Positions 36,731-49,261 are shown, counted from the stretch's first letter. The stretch: DNA of 64,000 nucleotides from Alopecurus myosuroides (GCA_028641055.1 CM054061.1:117477712-117541711), one strand, 5' to 3'. Made by a program: numbers and translations. The notes: generated by a model not told the origin, from the sequence alone.

Positions 36731-38129
36731 TGATGACCCACAAGTATAGGGGATCGCAACAGTCTTCGAGGGGAGTAAAACCCAAATTTATTGATTTGAC
36801 ACAAGGGGAGCCAAAGAATATTTGTGAACCTTAACAAGTGAGTTGTCAATTCACCTGCACCTAAAAGTACTTTTGTTCGCAGTAGTTTATGAGTAGTAAC
36901 ATTTTTATAGTAGCAGCAGTAGTGAAATAAAAGCAATGGTGGAATGAAAACAGCAGCATCAACAATATTTGAAGTAAACAACGGTTTAAATACCATAGGC
37001 ATAGGGATGGATGAACGGGCGTTGCATGGATAAGAAAGTTCTAATAATGATCATGTCAGGGGCATTGCAGATAAATAAGATAAAGCATCCAAGCACTAAG
37101 TAACCATAGGCATGTGTTCTGTAAATAGTCGTACGTGCTCCCAATGAGAACTTGCACAACATATTTTGTCCTACCAGCCCGTTTTCAGCGGGGCCTCAAG
37201 GGAACTACTGGTAATTAAGGTGTTCCTTTTAATAAAACACCGGGGCAAAGCATTGACACTCCGTGAACACATGTGATCCTCACATCGCAGCCATCCCCTC
37301 CGGTTGTCCCAATTTCTGTCACTTCGGGGCCTCGGGTTCCGAACAACAATATGTGTAAGCAACTTGCAGGTATGATCAAGAAACAATAATTATCATCGTG
37401 ATTCAATAACATGTTCAGATCTGAGATCATGGCACTCGGGCTCAAAGTGGCAAGTATTAAGCATAACAAGTTGCAACAATGTTAATAGCACTAATAGAGG
37501 ACACTGGGCACTATGCCCTAAAAATCACAACATTATTACATGAACGATCTCATCCAATCCCTATCATCCCCTTCAGCCTACAGCGGGGAATTACTCACAC
37601 ATGGATGGGGGAAACATGGATGGTCGATGGAGAGGCGTTGGTGATCACGATGGCGATGATCTCCTCCACTTCCCCGTCCCGGCAGGGTGCCAGAATAGGA
37701 ACTTCTGATCCCTGAATCGAGGTCCGGGACGGCGGCGGCGCTCTGTTGTGTTTCTAGAAAATATGGCGTACCCCCTCGGGTTTTAGGGTTGAAGGCTACT
37801 TGTAGTTGAAAGGGGAGTCCGAGGGGGGTCCTGAGGGGCCCACACCCTATGCTGGCGCGACCAGGGGGACCCACGCCAGGGGGGTGTGGCCACCCTCTGG
37901 CCCCTCTCCTGGCCCCCTTATGGCTTCCGGGGTCTTCCGGGGTGAAAACATCAATGGGCTCTTTTCTGGGCATTTTCCCGAAAGTTGATTTTTCTGCATA
38001 AAAACGAGGCAGCAAAGTAATTCCGCTGAAAACAACGTTAGTCCGTGTTAGTTGTATCCAAAACACACAAGTTTAGAGGAAAACAATAAGAAAAGTGTTC
38101 GGAAAAGGAGATACGTTTTCGACGTATCA
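36731..38129 (-). repeat. 3' LTR of element B
   Basis: The minus strand begins TGATACGTCGAAAACGTATC at 38129, right after the polypurine tract (CTAAGCTTGGGGGTGT, 38145-38130). It ends at 36731. Confidence 0.88.
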
Positions 38130-38145
38130 ACACCCCCAAGCTTAG

Positions 38146-40130
38146 CATTGCTAGTCCTCAAGCAATTCAATGAGAACTGAGTGCGATAAAAGACTTTTAC
38201 AAACACATTTGTTTCATATGATGTAAATATACTCACTATGTGATCAAATACTTAATTATGCTCATGATAACATACATGCAAGATACTGACACTTAATAGC
38301 TATGCAAACCATGAAAAGATAACAACATATTAATAATAAACAACATGAAGCATAACTATTTGCAAGATTGAAGTATTCATAAAAAGGATCTGATAAAGTG
38401 GTATCTCGCTTGCCCTTAAATGTGGGAAAAAAACATAGCCAGGGCACCTATGAAGTTCAAGGGAAGACTAGAAGTAAAGATATCAAAGATGAAAGTATCA
38501 AGAATATACCACAATCAACCGTGCTTTGGGACAAACACATTACACTAAGAATGATAAGTATGCTCTCAAGAAAGTGCTCAAACAATATGGCGGAGACTCA
38601 ACATAAAAGTAAAAGAAAGGCCCATCATAGAGGGAAGCATGGATCACTCATGTGCTAGAGCTTTTTATTTATTAAACAGAGGTATTGAAAACATTTTGAG
38701 AGAGGTGTATGCTTATGTCAACGAATGGTAAACAGACAATACAGTACGTCACAAGTCAACTGGATTCACAAGAGCGGCTCCCATGGTGAAGGACGCAGCT
38801 GGTGTAGAAGGTCATATCTCTTTCTCTTTTGTTTACACAATTATGCTTTGACTGATAAATCAGGGGAAAAAAGAGTGAAGAGAATTTGTGTGTATTAATT
38901 TGGGGCTGGGCACCCCGCTGCCAGATCTTCTATCATTTGGATAAGCAGATGAAGCCACTACTCCAGGGTGTGAAATCCAATCAACAAACGAGATAAAGAT
39001 TCTCTATTTACGTCCTCATGAGCTAAAACAAGAATAATTTTTAGCAGGTTTTAAAGGTAGCACGTGAGCAATTTACTTGGAGTGGCGGTTAAATACCACA
39101 TATAGGTAGGTATGGTGGACACATTTGGCAAACTTTGGTTTTCAGGGATTTGGATGCACGAGTAGATCTCATACTCAGTACAGGTGAAGGCTAGCAATAG
39201 ACATGGAGCGACAATCAAGAGAGCAACAACTATCATAATCATGTTTGCGACAAAGGAAAATTAACCCAGGCATATAATTGATACTAGAACTCTGAGGCAA
39301 AATAAATCATCGAGGCTTATTGACTTTTTGTTTTCAGTCTTAGCATGCGTGAGCATGTGACAAGTCGATTGAAATGAAACAGTCAGAGGAGGCTACCACA
39401 ATATCATACCCTTCTATGAATAAAACAATGCAAACAAATATTTATATGACAATTCATTTACTATCAATATATTGGAACAAAACATGAGAGAGCATGAACT
39501 ATTAAGCAACCATTAAGTCACATATATCTTATACGAACAAACTAAGCATGCTCACATAGATGGATATATGTACAAAAATGATAGCAAATAGAATTCATAC
39601 CAGCCTCTCACCACAACTTGAATTGTCGTATATAGTCATTATTGCTCTTCACTTGTGGCTCGAATAATATATAATGAAAACCAAGCACCAATGGAATCAC
39701 GGTCGACTGTTGAACTCTGCAACGAACTTTACAGAACCAAAGAAGAACAATAAATATTTTTGGGTTTTTCAATTAAAGCACGAACAAAAAGAGAGCAAGC
39801 AAACAAAACAAAAATATTTTTGGATTATCAAAATGAAGCAAGACAAAAGAAAGCAAACATCAAACAAAAGAAAATATTTTTGGGTTTTTGAATATTAAAC
39901 TGCAATTGAAAGATAAAGCAAACCAACTAAAGAAACAAATAGAGAAACAACAGAAATATTTTTGGTCTTTTTGTGTTTTTGAAAGCGAAAACAAAACAAT
40001 AAAAACAAAGGAAATGAAAGAAACGAAAACAAACGAAAGAAAAAAAAGAAACGAAAGAAATGATAAACATGGATATACATAGAACCGACCGAACATAATA
40101 TATAAATGCGTGTGATGTTGGTATACCTCC
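38146..40130 (-). other. Non-coding 3' spacer of element B
   Basis: A-rich on the plus strand, with repeated AAATATTTTTGG motifs at about 39750-39970. It is collinear with the spacer of A. No coding frame found. Confidence 0.6.
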
Positions 40131-40155
40131 CCAAAGCTTAGGCTTTTGGCCTAAG
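40130..40155 (-). promoter_or_regulatory. Hairpin plus internal polypurine tract (element B)
   Basis: CTTAGGC (40137-40143) and GCCTAAG (40149-40155) form a perfect 7-bp stem with a 5-base loop. On the minus strand it is followed by AAGCTTTGGGGAGG, the counterpart of 4143-4157 in element A. Confidence 0.5.
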
Positions 40156-40401
40156 TGGAGATCAATCAAAGTGCTGGAAATATCCCCACTGCAGTGGGTC
40201 ATCCCTCGCGTGGTCGTACTCGGGCGCATAAGAAGAAGATGAAGCAGCCGACGCATAGTCATAACCGGGGCGCTGATATGGAATCCCCGTGGCATCATAG
40301 GGTTGGACAAAATCACCATCCACCCCCTCTCCGGTGTCCTCCCCTTGCTGGGGGAGATGCTGAAGGTATGTATCCAGCTCACTCCCAGGAAGCTCCCATC
40401 C

Positions 40402-41289
40402 TTACCTGTTATTAAGATCAAACAAAGGAGGTACAGGCAAAAGTACTTCTCTAATAGTTTTAACAACTCTCCACCTGGATCGTTTGGAGAAAGTTAATTC
40501 AAAAGATAAATTATGTAAGTGAGCATGAGTGGAAAGAAACTTATGTTGAACCATGGAAACAAGATTAAGCCTTTCTAAAGGAAACTGATAGTCTAGATGG
40601 TGAGGCTCCAAACCATGAAAAGCTAACAAGCGCGAGGCGATAAGATCTCCACAAACTCCGCCCTTCTCACGGTTATGTGAGAGACGGTATGCAATCAAAG
40701 CACCAAAATTATAATACCTATCATGTCTCAAAGCAGCATCAATAAATGCCAAATCATAAACAGATAACTTGATGGCAGTTTTCCTAGCTAATACACATTT
40801 AGAAATGAAGTAGGAAAAGTATCGAATGATAGGGAGTTGAATTTCACGAATTTTACCACTTTCTCCCGTGAAGCTTCTTCCTTGGCAAATCTCTCCATAT
40901 AAATCCAGTAGTGGTTTGGGCTGCCCACTTATTCTCTCACAAGACCCCCACTCAGGTACTTTAATAGCTGCACAGGAAACACTAAAAGGCAGGCTCACAA
41001 CTTTATTATAAATCTTGTAGCGGACCATTGGGTTAGTTGGAGACCATTTAAAACGAAAAGCCTGCACCACAGAGATAGTAAGTTTCACATATTGGATGGG
41101 TTCATCCTCAATGAAACACGCTAAACCTGCATTATGCACTAGAGTGTTAAAATCCTGCAGAATTCTGGCAACTTGCATAAATTCCCGACAAGGATAGATC
41201 GATGGGAACACCCTCTCTTCACGGTGCACAAGCATGAACTCATGCACCTCCAACTCATGCTGGTTTAGTTGATAAGAATTGTGCTCCAT
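40402..41289 (-). CDS. Athila ORF1-like protein of element B
   Basis: Open frame of 295 residues starting MEHNSYQLNQHELEVHEF. It has conserved blocks shared with the broken copy in A: AFRFKWSPTNPMVRYKIYNK, IRYFSYFISKCVLARKTA and GGVCGDLIASRLLAFHGLEP. The pattern resembles the plant Athila ORF-1 family, which has no established biochemical role. No catalytic motif or zinc finger is visible. It follows the protease directly, where pol is absent. Its intact state, against several breaks in gag-protease, could be chance or late selection. Confidence 0.6.
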   Translation of the reverse strand: MEHNSYQLNQHELEVHEFMLVHREERVFPSIYPCREFMQVARILQDFNTLVHNAGLACFIEDEPIQYVKLTISVVQAFRFKWSPTNPMVRYKIYNKVVSLPFSVSCAAIKVPEWGSCERISGQPKPLLDLYGEICQGRSFTGESGKIREIQLPIIRYFSYFISKCVLARKTAIKLSVYDLAFIDAALRHDRYYNFGALIAYRLSHNREKGGVCGDLIASRLLAFHGLEPHHLDYQFPLERLNLVSMVQHKFLSTHAHLHNLSFELTFSKRSRWRVVKTIREVLLPVPPLFDLNNR

Positions 41290-41889
41290 CTCTGAAATTT
41301 TTCAACAATCATCATAAAAATTAATTTCAAGCAACTATAAGGTTGAAACTACCATAGGGACTTATATGAGAGCTAAACATACATCAAAACTATATTATTT
41401 ATACTCAAATCAAGCATGCAAACTCACCTAAGCTATCACTTACAGTACCAAAATACTCAAGAAATACTTCACTAAACAAAATTCTACTTGGATCACCGGA
41501 GGAGTCACATACCGAAGAGCAAATGCACCAAATTTCAGCACAAAAGATGGGTTGAGCAAAGAGATCGAAAAAATTCTAGGAAGAACAACAAGAAATCGGG
41601 TTCCAGGAAATGTGTTGAGTTTGGGAGGTGAGAGAAGCAACTTTGGCAGGGGAGAGAGTTAGTGGGGGGTCAGGGGGGCTCCACACCATGGGCTGGCGCC
41701 ACCAGGGGGCAGGCTGCGCCACCCTAGGGTGTGGCTGCCTGGTGGGTCCCCCTGGAGTCTCCCAGGTGGCTTTCTGCCTCATTTTTGACGTAAAAATTTA
41801 TTATCATTTTTCTGCAATGTTTCGAGAAACTTTATTTTTGAGGTATTTCCAGAATTTAAATAATTAATAAAAACCAGGAAAACGAAAGT

Positions 41890-42160
41890 GAAAACGTGGA
41901 AAACAAAACCAAAACCAGAACTACAGAGGTTCTAAGACACTCTATTGAAAGAATATCCAAAGAAAACAAAGGTGGTAGTGGTGAAAACAAAAGTATGAGT
42001 GGTGAAAACATGCATAACTTCAGTAATCAGAGTGAAAACATCAGGAAAACATGCATAAGGATGGTGGAAAACATGATTGCACTCAAGTAATAATGTGATA
42101 ACAGAAGTAAACATGGTGAAAACATAATGGGGAAGGTGAAAACAAAGTGAAAACATTGCC
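41890..42160 (-). repeat. Cluster of ATGTTTTCACC motifs (minus strand)
   Basis: GTGAAAACAT-like units repeat irregularly about eight times on the plus strand, matching 2160-2335 of element A in inverse orientation. Confidence 0.6.
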
Positions 42161-42199
42161 CATTTCATTTAAAAATTTGTTTCTCACTAAATACTTATG

Positions 42200-43294
42200 T
42201 TACCTCAACCTTGATAGGCATAGTCCCAATCCTAATAATTTCATATTCTTTTGGTGGCTTTGGAATAGGACAATAAAATTCTCCAATCTTGATGGTCTCA
42301 ACATTTTCAATGGAATTTATACCATATTTTCTATCAATCTTCTTGGGAAAATAAACAGTGTGCTCTTTACCATTAACATTAAAAGTAACTTTGCCTTGAT
42401 TGCAATCAATAACAGCCCCTGCAGTATTTAGAAATGTCTTCCAAGAATAATAGACATATTATCATCTTTAGGCATTTCCAACACAACGAAGTCAGTTAAT
42501 ATCAGACAATTATTAGCAACTTGAACAGGAACATTCTCACATATACCCATAGGAATGGCAGTAGACTTATCAGCCATTTGCAAAGATATATCAGCTAGTA
42601 TCAATTTTTCTAGGAGGAGTCTTTTATAGAGAGTAAAAGGCATGACACTAACTCCAGCTCCCAGATCACACAAAGCAGTTCTAACATAATTATTTTTAAT
42701 AGAACAGCGAATAGTAGGTATACCAGGATCTCCAAGCTTCTCAGGAACCTTGCCATTAAAAGAGTAACTAGCAAGCATAGTGGAGATTGCCTCATTAGGA
42801 ATATTCCTTTTGTTAGAGACAATATCTTTCATGTATTTTGCATAAGGAGGCAATTTAATAGCATCAGTTAAAGGAATTTGCAAGAACAAAGGTTTCATCC
42901 ATTCACAAAATTTGTTATAATGTTCTTCTTCCTTACATTTGTGTTTCTTACCAGGAAAAGGCATTGGTTTTTGTACCCAAGGTTCTCTCTCATTACCATG
43001 TTTATTAGCAATGAAATCTTCCTTAGTATACTTTGAAGTTTTAGTTTGCTTTTCAGGTACAAGTTCTTCTTTATCATAAGCATCATTCTTTTCATTACCA
43101 CTTTCAGTTTCAGCATCAGAGATATATATACTATTAGGATCTTTAGCAAGTTCGGAGGATTCTACAACAGTTTTATGTTTCTTCTTCTTTTTTCTTCTTA
43201 GTATGAATAACATCATTATTAGTTTGCTGAGAATCTTGTTCAATTCTTTTAGGATGCCCCTCAGGATATAAAGTATCTTGTGTAGCAATACCAC
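42200..43294 (-). pseudogene. Gag C-terminal linker and aspartic protease of element B
   Basis: The frame at 43294-42428 reads a lysine-rich linker, then ALCDLGAGVSVMPFTLYKRL and IILGR. It breaks at about 42435, just after IILGR, by an indel. Downstream to about 42200 another frame continues the same protein: INSIENVETIKIGEFYCPIP, equivalent to 1930-1985 in A. It is one or two single-base changes away from a full protease. Confidence 0.75.
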
Positions 43295-43497
43295 TTCTAG
43301 TTCTTATTTCATAAGCATGTTTTTCTTTAGAAGCATTAACTAGCAAATCTTTTTGCACTTTAGCAAGTTGATCAATTTGAGTTTGAACCATTTGAAAATG
43401 TTTAACAAGAATTTTATAACATCATTAGAGGTTCTTTCTATAATACCATGCAAATCATTAATAGCTCTAGAGTTTTCCATAAGGTGGTTCTGCACTC

Positions 43498-44853
43498 TCA
43501 TATTAAATTTTCTTGCTTAATGACATAATTATCAAATTCATCTAAGCATTGATCAGTTGGTTTTCTATAGGGAATATCTCTACTATCAAAATATTGGAGA
43601 GAGTGTACCTCAATGGATGGTGAGTGAGGTATTGACTTACATAATTCTTCTATAGGTGGAAGATTCTTCACATCTTCAGATTTAATACCCCTCTCTTTAA
43701 GATATTTCTTGGCTTCTCTCATCACTTCATCATTTAATTCAATCATTCCCCTCTTCTTGGGTGTTGGTGTTGGTGTAGGTACTCGAGTAGGAGTCGGCTC
43801 AGGCTCAACCGTAGTCCAATCATCATGATTTTGGCTTATTTTAGCCATTAATTCCTCAGCTTCTTCTGGAGTTCTTTGCCTGAAAACACAACCAGCACAA
43901 CTATCTAGGTATGTCCTAGATTCAATAGTTAGTCCATTATAGAATATATCAAAAATTTTATTATCTTCTATCCTATGCCCAGGTGCATCTCTAACTAAAG
44001 AACCAAACCTTTCCCAAGATACAAGCAATTTCTCTTCTTCCAATTGCTTGTAATTAAATATATTTTGTAAAGCAGCATGTTGAGCACTAGCAGGAAAATA
44101 TTTCTGAAAGAAAGCATTAACCAAACCAATAGGACTATCAATAGATCCAGGAGACAAATTGTTAAACCAAGTTTTAGCTTCATCCTTTAATGAGAAAGGG
44201 AATATTTTAGCAACAAAGTAGCTATGTTTCTTAAGATCATCAGAGAATAAACTACTCAAAGAGGAGAGCTCATTCATATGTTTTATAGCACTTTCATTTT
44301 CAGTTCCACAAAAAAGTTCTTTCTCAACAATAGATATATAAGATAAATCAAGAGAGAAATCATAATCCTTGTCCCTACTATAAATATGAGAAGTGGCAAA
44401 CTTAGCATCAGGAGATAATTTATATCTAACAGCACGAATTTCCATAAGAAGTATAGAAGCATCTTTGTCCTTGAAAGCACGTATTTCATCAATAATATCA
44501 TCACTCAGTTCAATATAAGCATCATCTAAATCATCACTAGGGTTCTCTCTAAACTTAGGTGAAAAAGCAGGAGTAACAGGGTTTTTAGCAGGAGATTCAG
44601 TGTTTGCAATATTTTTAGCTTTAGCAATAGTAGCATCTAAGAAAGGACCGAGAGAACCACTCTCATCAAGCACAGTAGAAGCATCATCAAAAATATCAGA
44701 AGCATTTTCAGATTCAGCAGAAGTAGCATGTGGTGGTGTAAGCAGCTTACTCATAACAGAAGGCGAATCAAGAGCAAAAGAGGTGTTCAGAGTTGTACCT
44801 CTTCTTGTAGTGGATGGTAATATAGAAAACTTTCCATCACGAGACTTACCCAT
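43498..44853 (-). CDS. Gag of element B (451 residues, C-terminally truncated)
   Basis: The ATG at 44853 lies about 60 bases after the primer binding site. The Retrotrans_gag core is at residues about 215-320: FPFSLKDEAKTWFNNLSPGS, FFQKYFPAS, YNGLTIESRTYLDSCAGCVF. A proline-threonine repeat (TPTRVPTPTPTPKKR) follows near 365. The frame stops with TGA at 43498 because one T is missing compared with element A (which reads on through NMRMQNH), so gag and protease were once a single frame. The product would shape the particle. Confidence 0.8.
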   Translation of the reverse strand: MGKSRDGKFSILPSTTRRGTTLNTSFALDSPSVMSKLLTPPHATSAESENASDIFDDASTVLDESGSLGPFLDATIAKAKNIANTESPAKNPVTPAFSPKFRENPSDDLDDAYIELSDDIIDEIRAFKDKDASILLMEIRAVRYKLSPDAKFATSHIYSRDKDYDFSLDLSYISIVEKELFCGTENESAIKHMNELSSLSSLFSDDLKKHSYFVAKIFPFSLKDEAKTWFNNLSPGSIDSPIGLVNAFFQKYFPASAQHAALQNIFNYKQLEEEKLLVSWERFGSLVRDAPGHRIEDNKIFDIFYNGLTIESRTYLDSCAGCVFRQRTPEEAEELMAKISQNHDDWTTVEPEPTPTRVPTPTPTPKKRGMIELNDEVMREAKKYLKERGIKSEDVKNLPPIEELCKSIPHSPSIEVHSLQYFDSRDIPYRKPTDQCLDEFDNYVIKQENLI

Positions 44854-44910
44854 GATGAATGATAACAGTAGATAATAATACTCTCCGGTGAGCTCGCAAA
44901 TAAAGCTATG

Positions 44911-44930
44911 CTCCCCGGCAACGGTGCCAG
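44911..44930 (-). promoter_or_regulatory. Primer binding site of element B
   Basis: The minus strand reads CTGGCACCGTTGCCGGGGAG, ten bases inside the LTR. It is close to the TGGCGCCGTTGCCGGGGA consensus of Athila-type elements. Confidence 0.85.
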
Positions 44931-44940
44931 AAAATAGTTT

Positions 44941-46328
44941 TGATGACCCACAAGTATATGAGACCGCAACAGTCTTCGAGGGAAGTAAAACCCAAATTTA
45001 TTGATTCGACACAAGGGGAGCCAAAGAATATTTGTGAGCCTTAACAAGTGAGTTTTCAATTCACCTGCACCTGAAAGTACTTTTGTTCGTAGTTTTTTAT
45101 CAGTAGTAATAGTTTTATAGTAGCAGCAGTAGTGAAATAAAAGCAACAGTGGAATGAAAACAGCAGCAACAGAAGTATTTGAAGTAAACATCGGTTTAAA
45201 TACTGTAGGCATAGGGATGGATGAATGGGCGTTGCATGGATAAGAAATTTCTAATAATGATCATGTTAGGGGCATTGCACATAAATAAGATAAAGCATCC
45301 AAGCACTAAGTAACCATAGGCATATGTTCCGTAAATAGTCGTACGTGCTCGCAATGAGAACTTGCACAACATCTTTTGTCCTACCAGCCCGTTTTCAGCG
45401 GGGCCTCAAGGGAACTACTGGTAATTAAGATATTCCTTTTAATAGAACACCGGAGCAAAGCATTAACACTCCGTGAACACATGTGATCCTCACATCGCAG
45501 CCATCCCCTCCGGTTGTCCCAATTTCTGTCACTTCGGGGCCTCGGGTTCCGGACAACAATATGTGTAAACAACTTGCAGGTATGATCAAGAAACAATAAT
45601 TATCATTGTGATTCAATAACATGTTCAGATCTGAGATCATGGCACTCGGGTCCAAAGTGGCAAGCATTAAGCATAACAAGTTGCAACAATGTCAATAGCA
45701 CTAATAGAGGACACTAGGAACTATGCCCTAACAATCATGGCATTATTACATGAACGATCTCATCCAATCCCAATCATCCCCTTCAGCCTACAACGGGGAA
45801 TTGCTCACACATGGATGGGGGAAACATGGATGGTCGATGGAGAGGCGTTGGTGATGACGATGGCGATGATCTCCTCCACTTCCCCGTCCCGTCAGGGTGC
45901 CAGAACAGGAACTTCTGATCCCTGAATCGAGGTTCGGGACGGCGGCGGCGCTCTGTTGTGTTTCTGGAAAATATGGCGTACCCCCTCGGGTTTTAGGGTT
46001 GAAGGCTACTTGTAGTCGAAAGGGGAGTCCGAGGAGGGATCCTGGGGGGCCCACAACCTATGCTGGCGCGGCCAGGGGGACCCGCGCCAGGGGGTGTGGC
46101 CACCCTCTGGCCCCTCTTCTAGCCCCCTTCTGGCTTCCGGGTGAAAACATCAATGGTCTCTTTTCTGAGAATTTTCCTGAAAGTTGATTTTTCTGCATAA
46201 AAACGAGACACCAAAGTAATTCTGCTGAAAACAGCGTTAGTCCGTGTTAGTTGTATCCAAAACACACAAGTTTAGAGGAGAACAATAAGAAAAGTGTTCA
46301 GAAAAGGAGATGCGTTTTCGACGTATCA
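44941..46328 (-). repeat. 5' LTR of element B
   Basis: TG at 46328 and CA at 44941 on the minus strand. It differs from the 3' LTR by scattered substitutions and a few short indels, clearly more than the two LTRs of D differ from each other. Confidence 0.88.
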
Positions 46329-46490
46329 GCACGCAAGCAAAATTCAGGTTAACATTGAAGCAAATTGAAAGATCATTGGGAAATAAAAAAGACGGAACAT
46401 GATTTGATGGTAAAAATACAGAAAAATAATTGGCATTCTTTTCCGACAAACTTTATTTCATGATCTTAATAATGTTTACATAGAATTGGA
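46329..46490. other. Spacer of element G right of B
   Basis: No coding frame; it begins GCACG, the right flank of B, and joins the pol tail below. Confidence 0.5.
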
Positions 46491-46746
46491 CTAGTTATAG
46501 AAAGGACGTAACTGCTGGATGCTCCAGGGCCCGCGTGTCTCTCCTAGCTCTACATCTATGCTTCTTTTCCTCTTGCGATTACAATTTTTTGGGTCATCTT
46601 CAGTATCCTGAATATCTACAAGGTAGTATGACCTATTTTTCATAGCTTTGGTAATGACAAAAGCTTCCTCCCAGATTGGGGTTAACTTGTTGTTTTCTTT
46701 CCTACACCCGTCTTAGCACTAAGTCACCTTCTTTAAAATTTATCAT
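46491..46746 (-). pseudogene. C-terminal tail of a Gypsy pol (after integrase), element G
   Basis: The minus strand from 46746 reads MINFKEGDLVLRR, then after a stop and a frameshift NKLTPIWEEAFVITKAMKN and YYLVDIQDTEDD, ending before TAG at 46493-46491. FKEGDLVLRR...L.P.WE..F.V is the conserved end of Gypsy integrases. Everything upstream is missing because F begins at about 46747. With its minus orientation, this tail and the LTR remnant at 23734-24473 bracket the antisense Transposase_28-type frame, as expected for a Tat-like element. Confidence 0.65.
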
Positions 46747-49261
46747 GTCTTATGTAAAGCAAGGTTCTTCTCTGTTATTTCACCCGATGAGTATGGAATA
46801 TGTGCTCATCTTAATTCACCGGGAGCTGGTTCCATGGATTGATGAATGCTATTGGGCACCTGTGGATATGGCTAGCCATGGTTAGTGTAAGACAAGGTGG
46901 GAGGAAGCGCCAACCATAAGGAAAAAGGAAAAGGTTCTAATGGAAACCACTCTCAAAAGTCTAAACACTTTGCTTGACATGGGTTATGATAAGTTTTTCA
47001 TTACCATTCATTGACATAGACATACACCTCTCTCAAAATTATATTTTCAATAGCTCTGTTTTATTAAATAAAAAGCCCTAGAACATGAGTAATCCCTACT
47101 TCCTCTGCGAAGGACCTTTCTTTTACTTTTATATTGAGTCTTCGCCTTCTTACTTTATGCACAGTTAAGAGAGCATAGTTTTCATTGTGAGTATAATGTG
47201 CATAGACCCAAAATTTATTAGTGATTGATTCATGATTATGGTATTGCTTGCTCTCAAATTATTTGTATCTAGTCACCATTTGAACTTTGAAGGTGTCCTA
47301 GCATTTATGTTTTGCTATTCCATGAAGGACAAGCTACATACTACTTTATTATGTTTATCTTTATGATTAAAACAAACTTATTAACTTAAATGCATTATTG
47401 CTCATTGTCGATTATTTGTGTTGCTTTTCATGTGCAACATAGTTGCTAAGTTTACATTAGTTCAAATAAAATTTATCATGCCTTTGTTAAAGTACTTTGA
47501 TCTCAGCTTATAAAGCTTTTACATAACGTTGATCAAGATTGTGTTGGCTTCATGTCACCTAAAAATTTATTTTGTTATCACTTACCTACTCAAGGACGAG
47601 TAGGAGTTAAGCTTGGGGATGTTGATACATCGCAAACGTATCTATAATTTTTGATTCTCAATGCTTGTTTTCTATCCAATGCGTTAATGTTTATGCATGT
47701 TTTCTATGCATTTTACTGTGTTTTCCGGTTGATTTCATTGACTAACGCATTAACAAGATGCCCAGGGCCAGTTGCTATTTCTTGATGTTTCTGTATTTTA
47801 GAAAAGTTCTTAAGGAAATATTCTCGGAAAAGATCCAAAATCCACGGACATCAGTTTTTACTCAAAAAAAGACAAACACCTAAGGAGGCCCTAATGGGTT
47901 CCCTAGGGCCCCTAGGGGGTGCCAGGTGCGGGCCCACCCTAGGTCGTGCCTAGGGCCCCCCTCGCGGCCCCCGTCACCTCCTCGCACCGCCTCTTCGCCT
48001 ATAAGTTGCCCTTAACTCTTAAAAGTTCGGGGACTGATATATTTTCCATGAAACATATAGAGAGGCGCCGTCACCTCGAAAGTCCAATCTAGGGCTTATG
48101 CAACCCTGTTCCGACACCCTGCTGGAGGGAGGAATCGTCACTGGATGCCTCTTCATCGCCATGATTGTCTCCACGATGACGCGTGAGTAGTTCATCTCGG
48201 GACTACTGGTCCATAGCAGTAGCTAGTTGGTAGTTCTCTCCGTTATGCCTCCATGTTTAGAGTCTCGTGAGCTGCCTCACATGATTGAGACCACCGTTGT
48301 GTGCATGTTGTGTTTGCTGGGATCCGGTGAACTATTAGATTATGATTATTTTGTTCATGTCAAACTGAGATGCTTCACTTATATCTATAGAGAGGTTTAA
48401 CGTTGTCTTGCAATACTCTCCGGTGTTTGGGATTACCTTGACCACGTAGTTGTTTTCACCTCCAAGTGAGGGTTTATATGCTAGACAGTGGTTTCCTGCC
48501 TCCCTTACATCTTTGCTCGAGTGACAGAAGCATGACAAGTGGGGAACGTGTTGTTGCCACTAGGTAGAAAACAATGGTGCTCTTGTCTACAGACGAGAAC
48601 CATTTCTTACATTATGTACTTTACTTAATGCAATTGTCTGTTGCACACAATCAATCACTTTGTTGCTACAACTTAATACCATATAGATTTGCTGGATAAC
48701 TTTCTTGAGGTGGACTATTCGATATGGATGCATGATGGATAGCGGTCCATATTCCTTGACATAATGCCTATGATGTTAGAACCTGTGAATTATTTTTTTT
48801 CATAATAGTACTGTTATACGTTCATGATTTGTTAATTGCCCAACTGTAATTTGTTCACCCAACATGTTTGTTTTCTTTGGAGAGACGCCACTAGTGAAAA
48901 TATGGCCCCCGGTCCTATTTTCCTCATTGGTACAACCTTCTTTGAAGCACTTTCATCATTGTTTCTTTGTTGTACCGTTTTTACTTTCATTGTTCTCCAA
49001 TATGCTATACGTTTAATTATCTAGTTTCAGCAAGACCGGAAGATTGACAACCTTCCGGAAAGTGGGGCAAGAGAGAGTTTGTGGGTTGTGTGCAGGTCCA
49101 CGCTTATTGACGCCCAGACAACAAACAATCTTTCTGCAGTCTTCGAAGTCCCACTAGTTGATAAACCCTGATTACTTAATTGGGGGTGGGGGGATTACGT
49201 CTAGGCTGCATCATACCTTCCTCTTGGGGTCTACCAACGAGCGTGTAATTTCACGCCATCA
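46747..49261 (+). mobile_element. Fragment F: 3' internal end and LTR of a Gypsy element related to C
   Basis: 46800-47620 is collinear with the 3' spacer of A and the end of C (AGCCATGGTT...AAGACAAGGTGGG, then CTCAAGGACGAGTAGGAGTTAAGCTTGGGGATG). The LTR at 47623-49261 resembles the C LTRs (GGTCCATAGCAGTAGCTAG, GTGAGCTGCC). Gag and protease are absent; the left end is cut at 46747. Confidence 0.75.
47623..49261 (+). repeat. LTR of fragment F
   Basis: It starts TGATACATCGCAAACG after a polypurine tract and ends CACGCCATCA. Length is 1639 bp, near that of C. 49262-49443 beyond it is T-rich with no frame and weakly resembles the start of the internal region of C. Confidence 0.75.

Larger units (their letters stand above)
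36731..46328 (-). mobile_element. Element B: complete non-autonomous Athila-like Gypsy element
   Basis: 9598 bp on the minus strand. LTRs are 44941-46328 (5', 1388 bp) and 36731-38129 (3', 1399 bp), starting TGATACGTCG or TGATACGTCGAAAACG and ending GGGTCATCA. Flanks are GCACA and GCACG, a 5-bp duplication with one mismatch. It contains gag, protease and an Athila ORF1-like frame but no reverse transcriptase or integrase. It is a better preserved member of the family of element A. Confidence 0.88.

Noticed and set aside
41880..42160. CRISPR-like array of GTGAAAACA units
   Set aside because: Units are short, degenerate and irregularly spaced within a plant retrotransposon; no CRISPR context.
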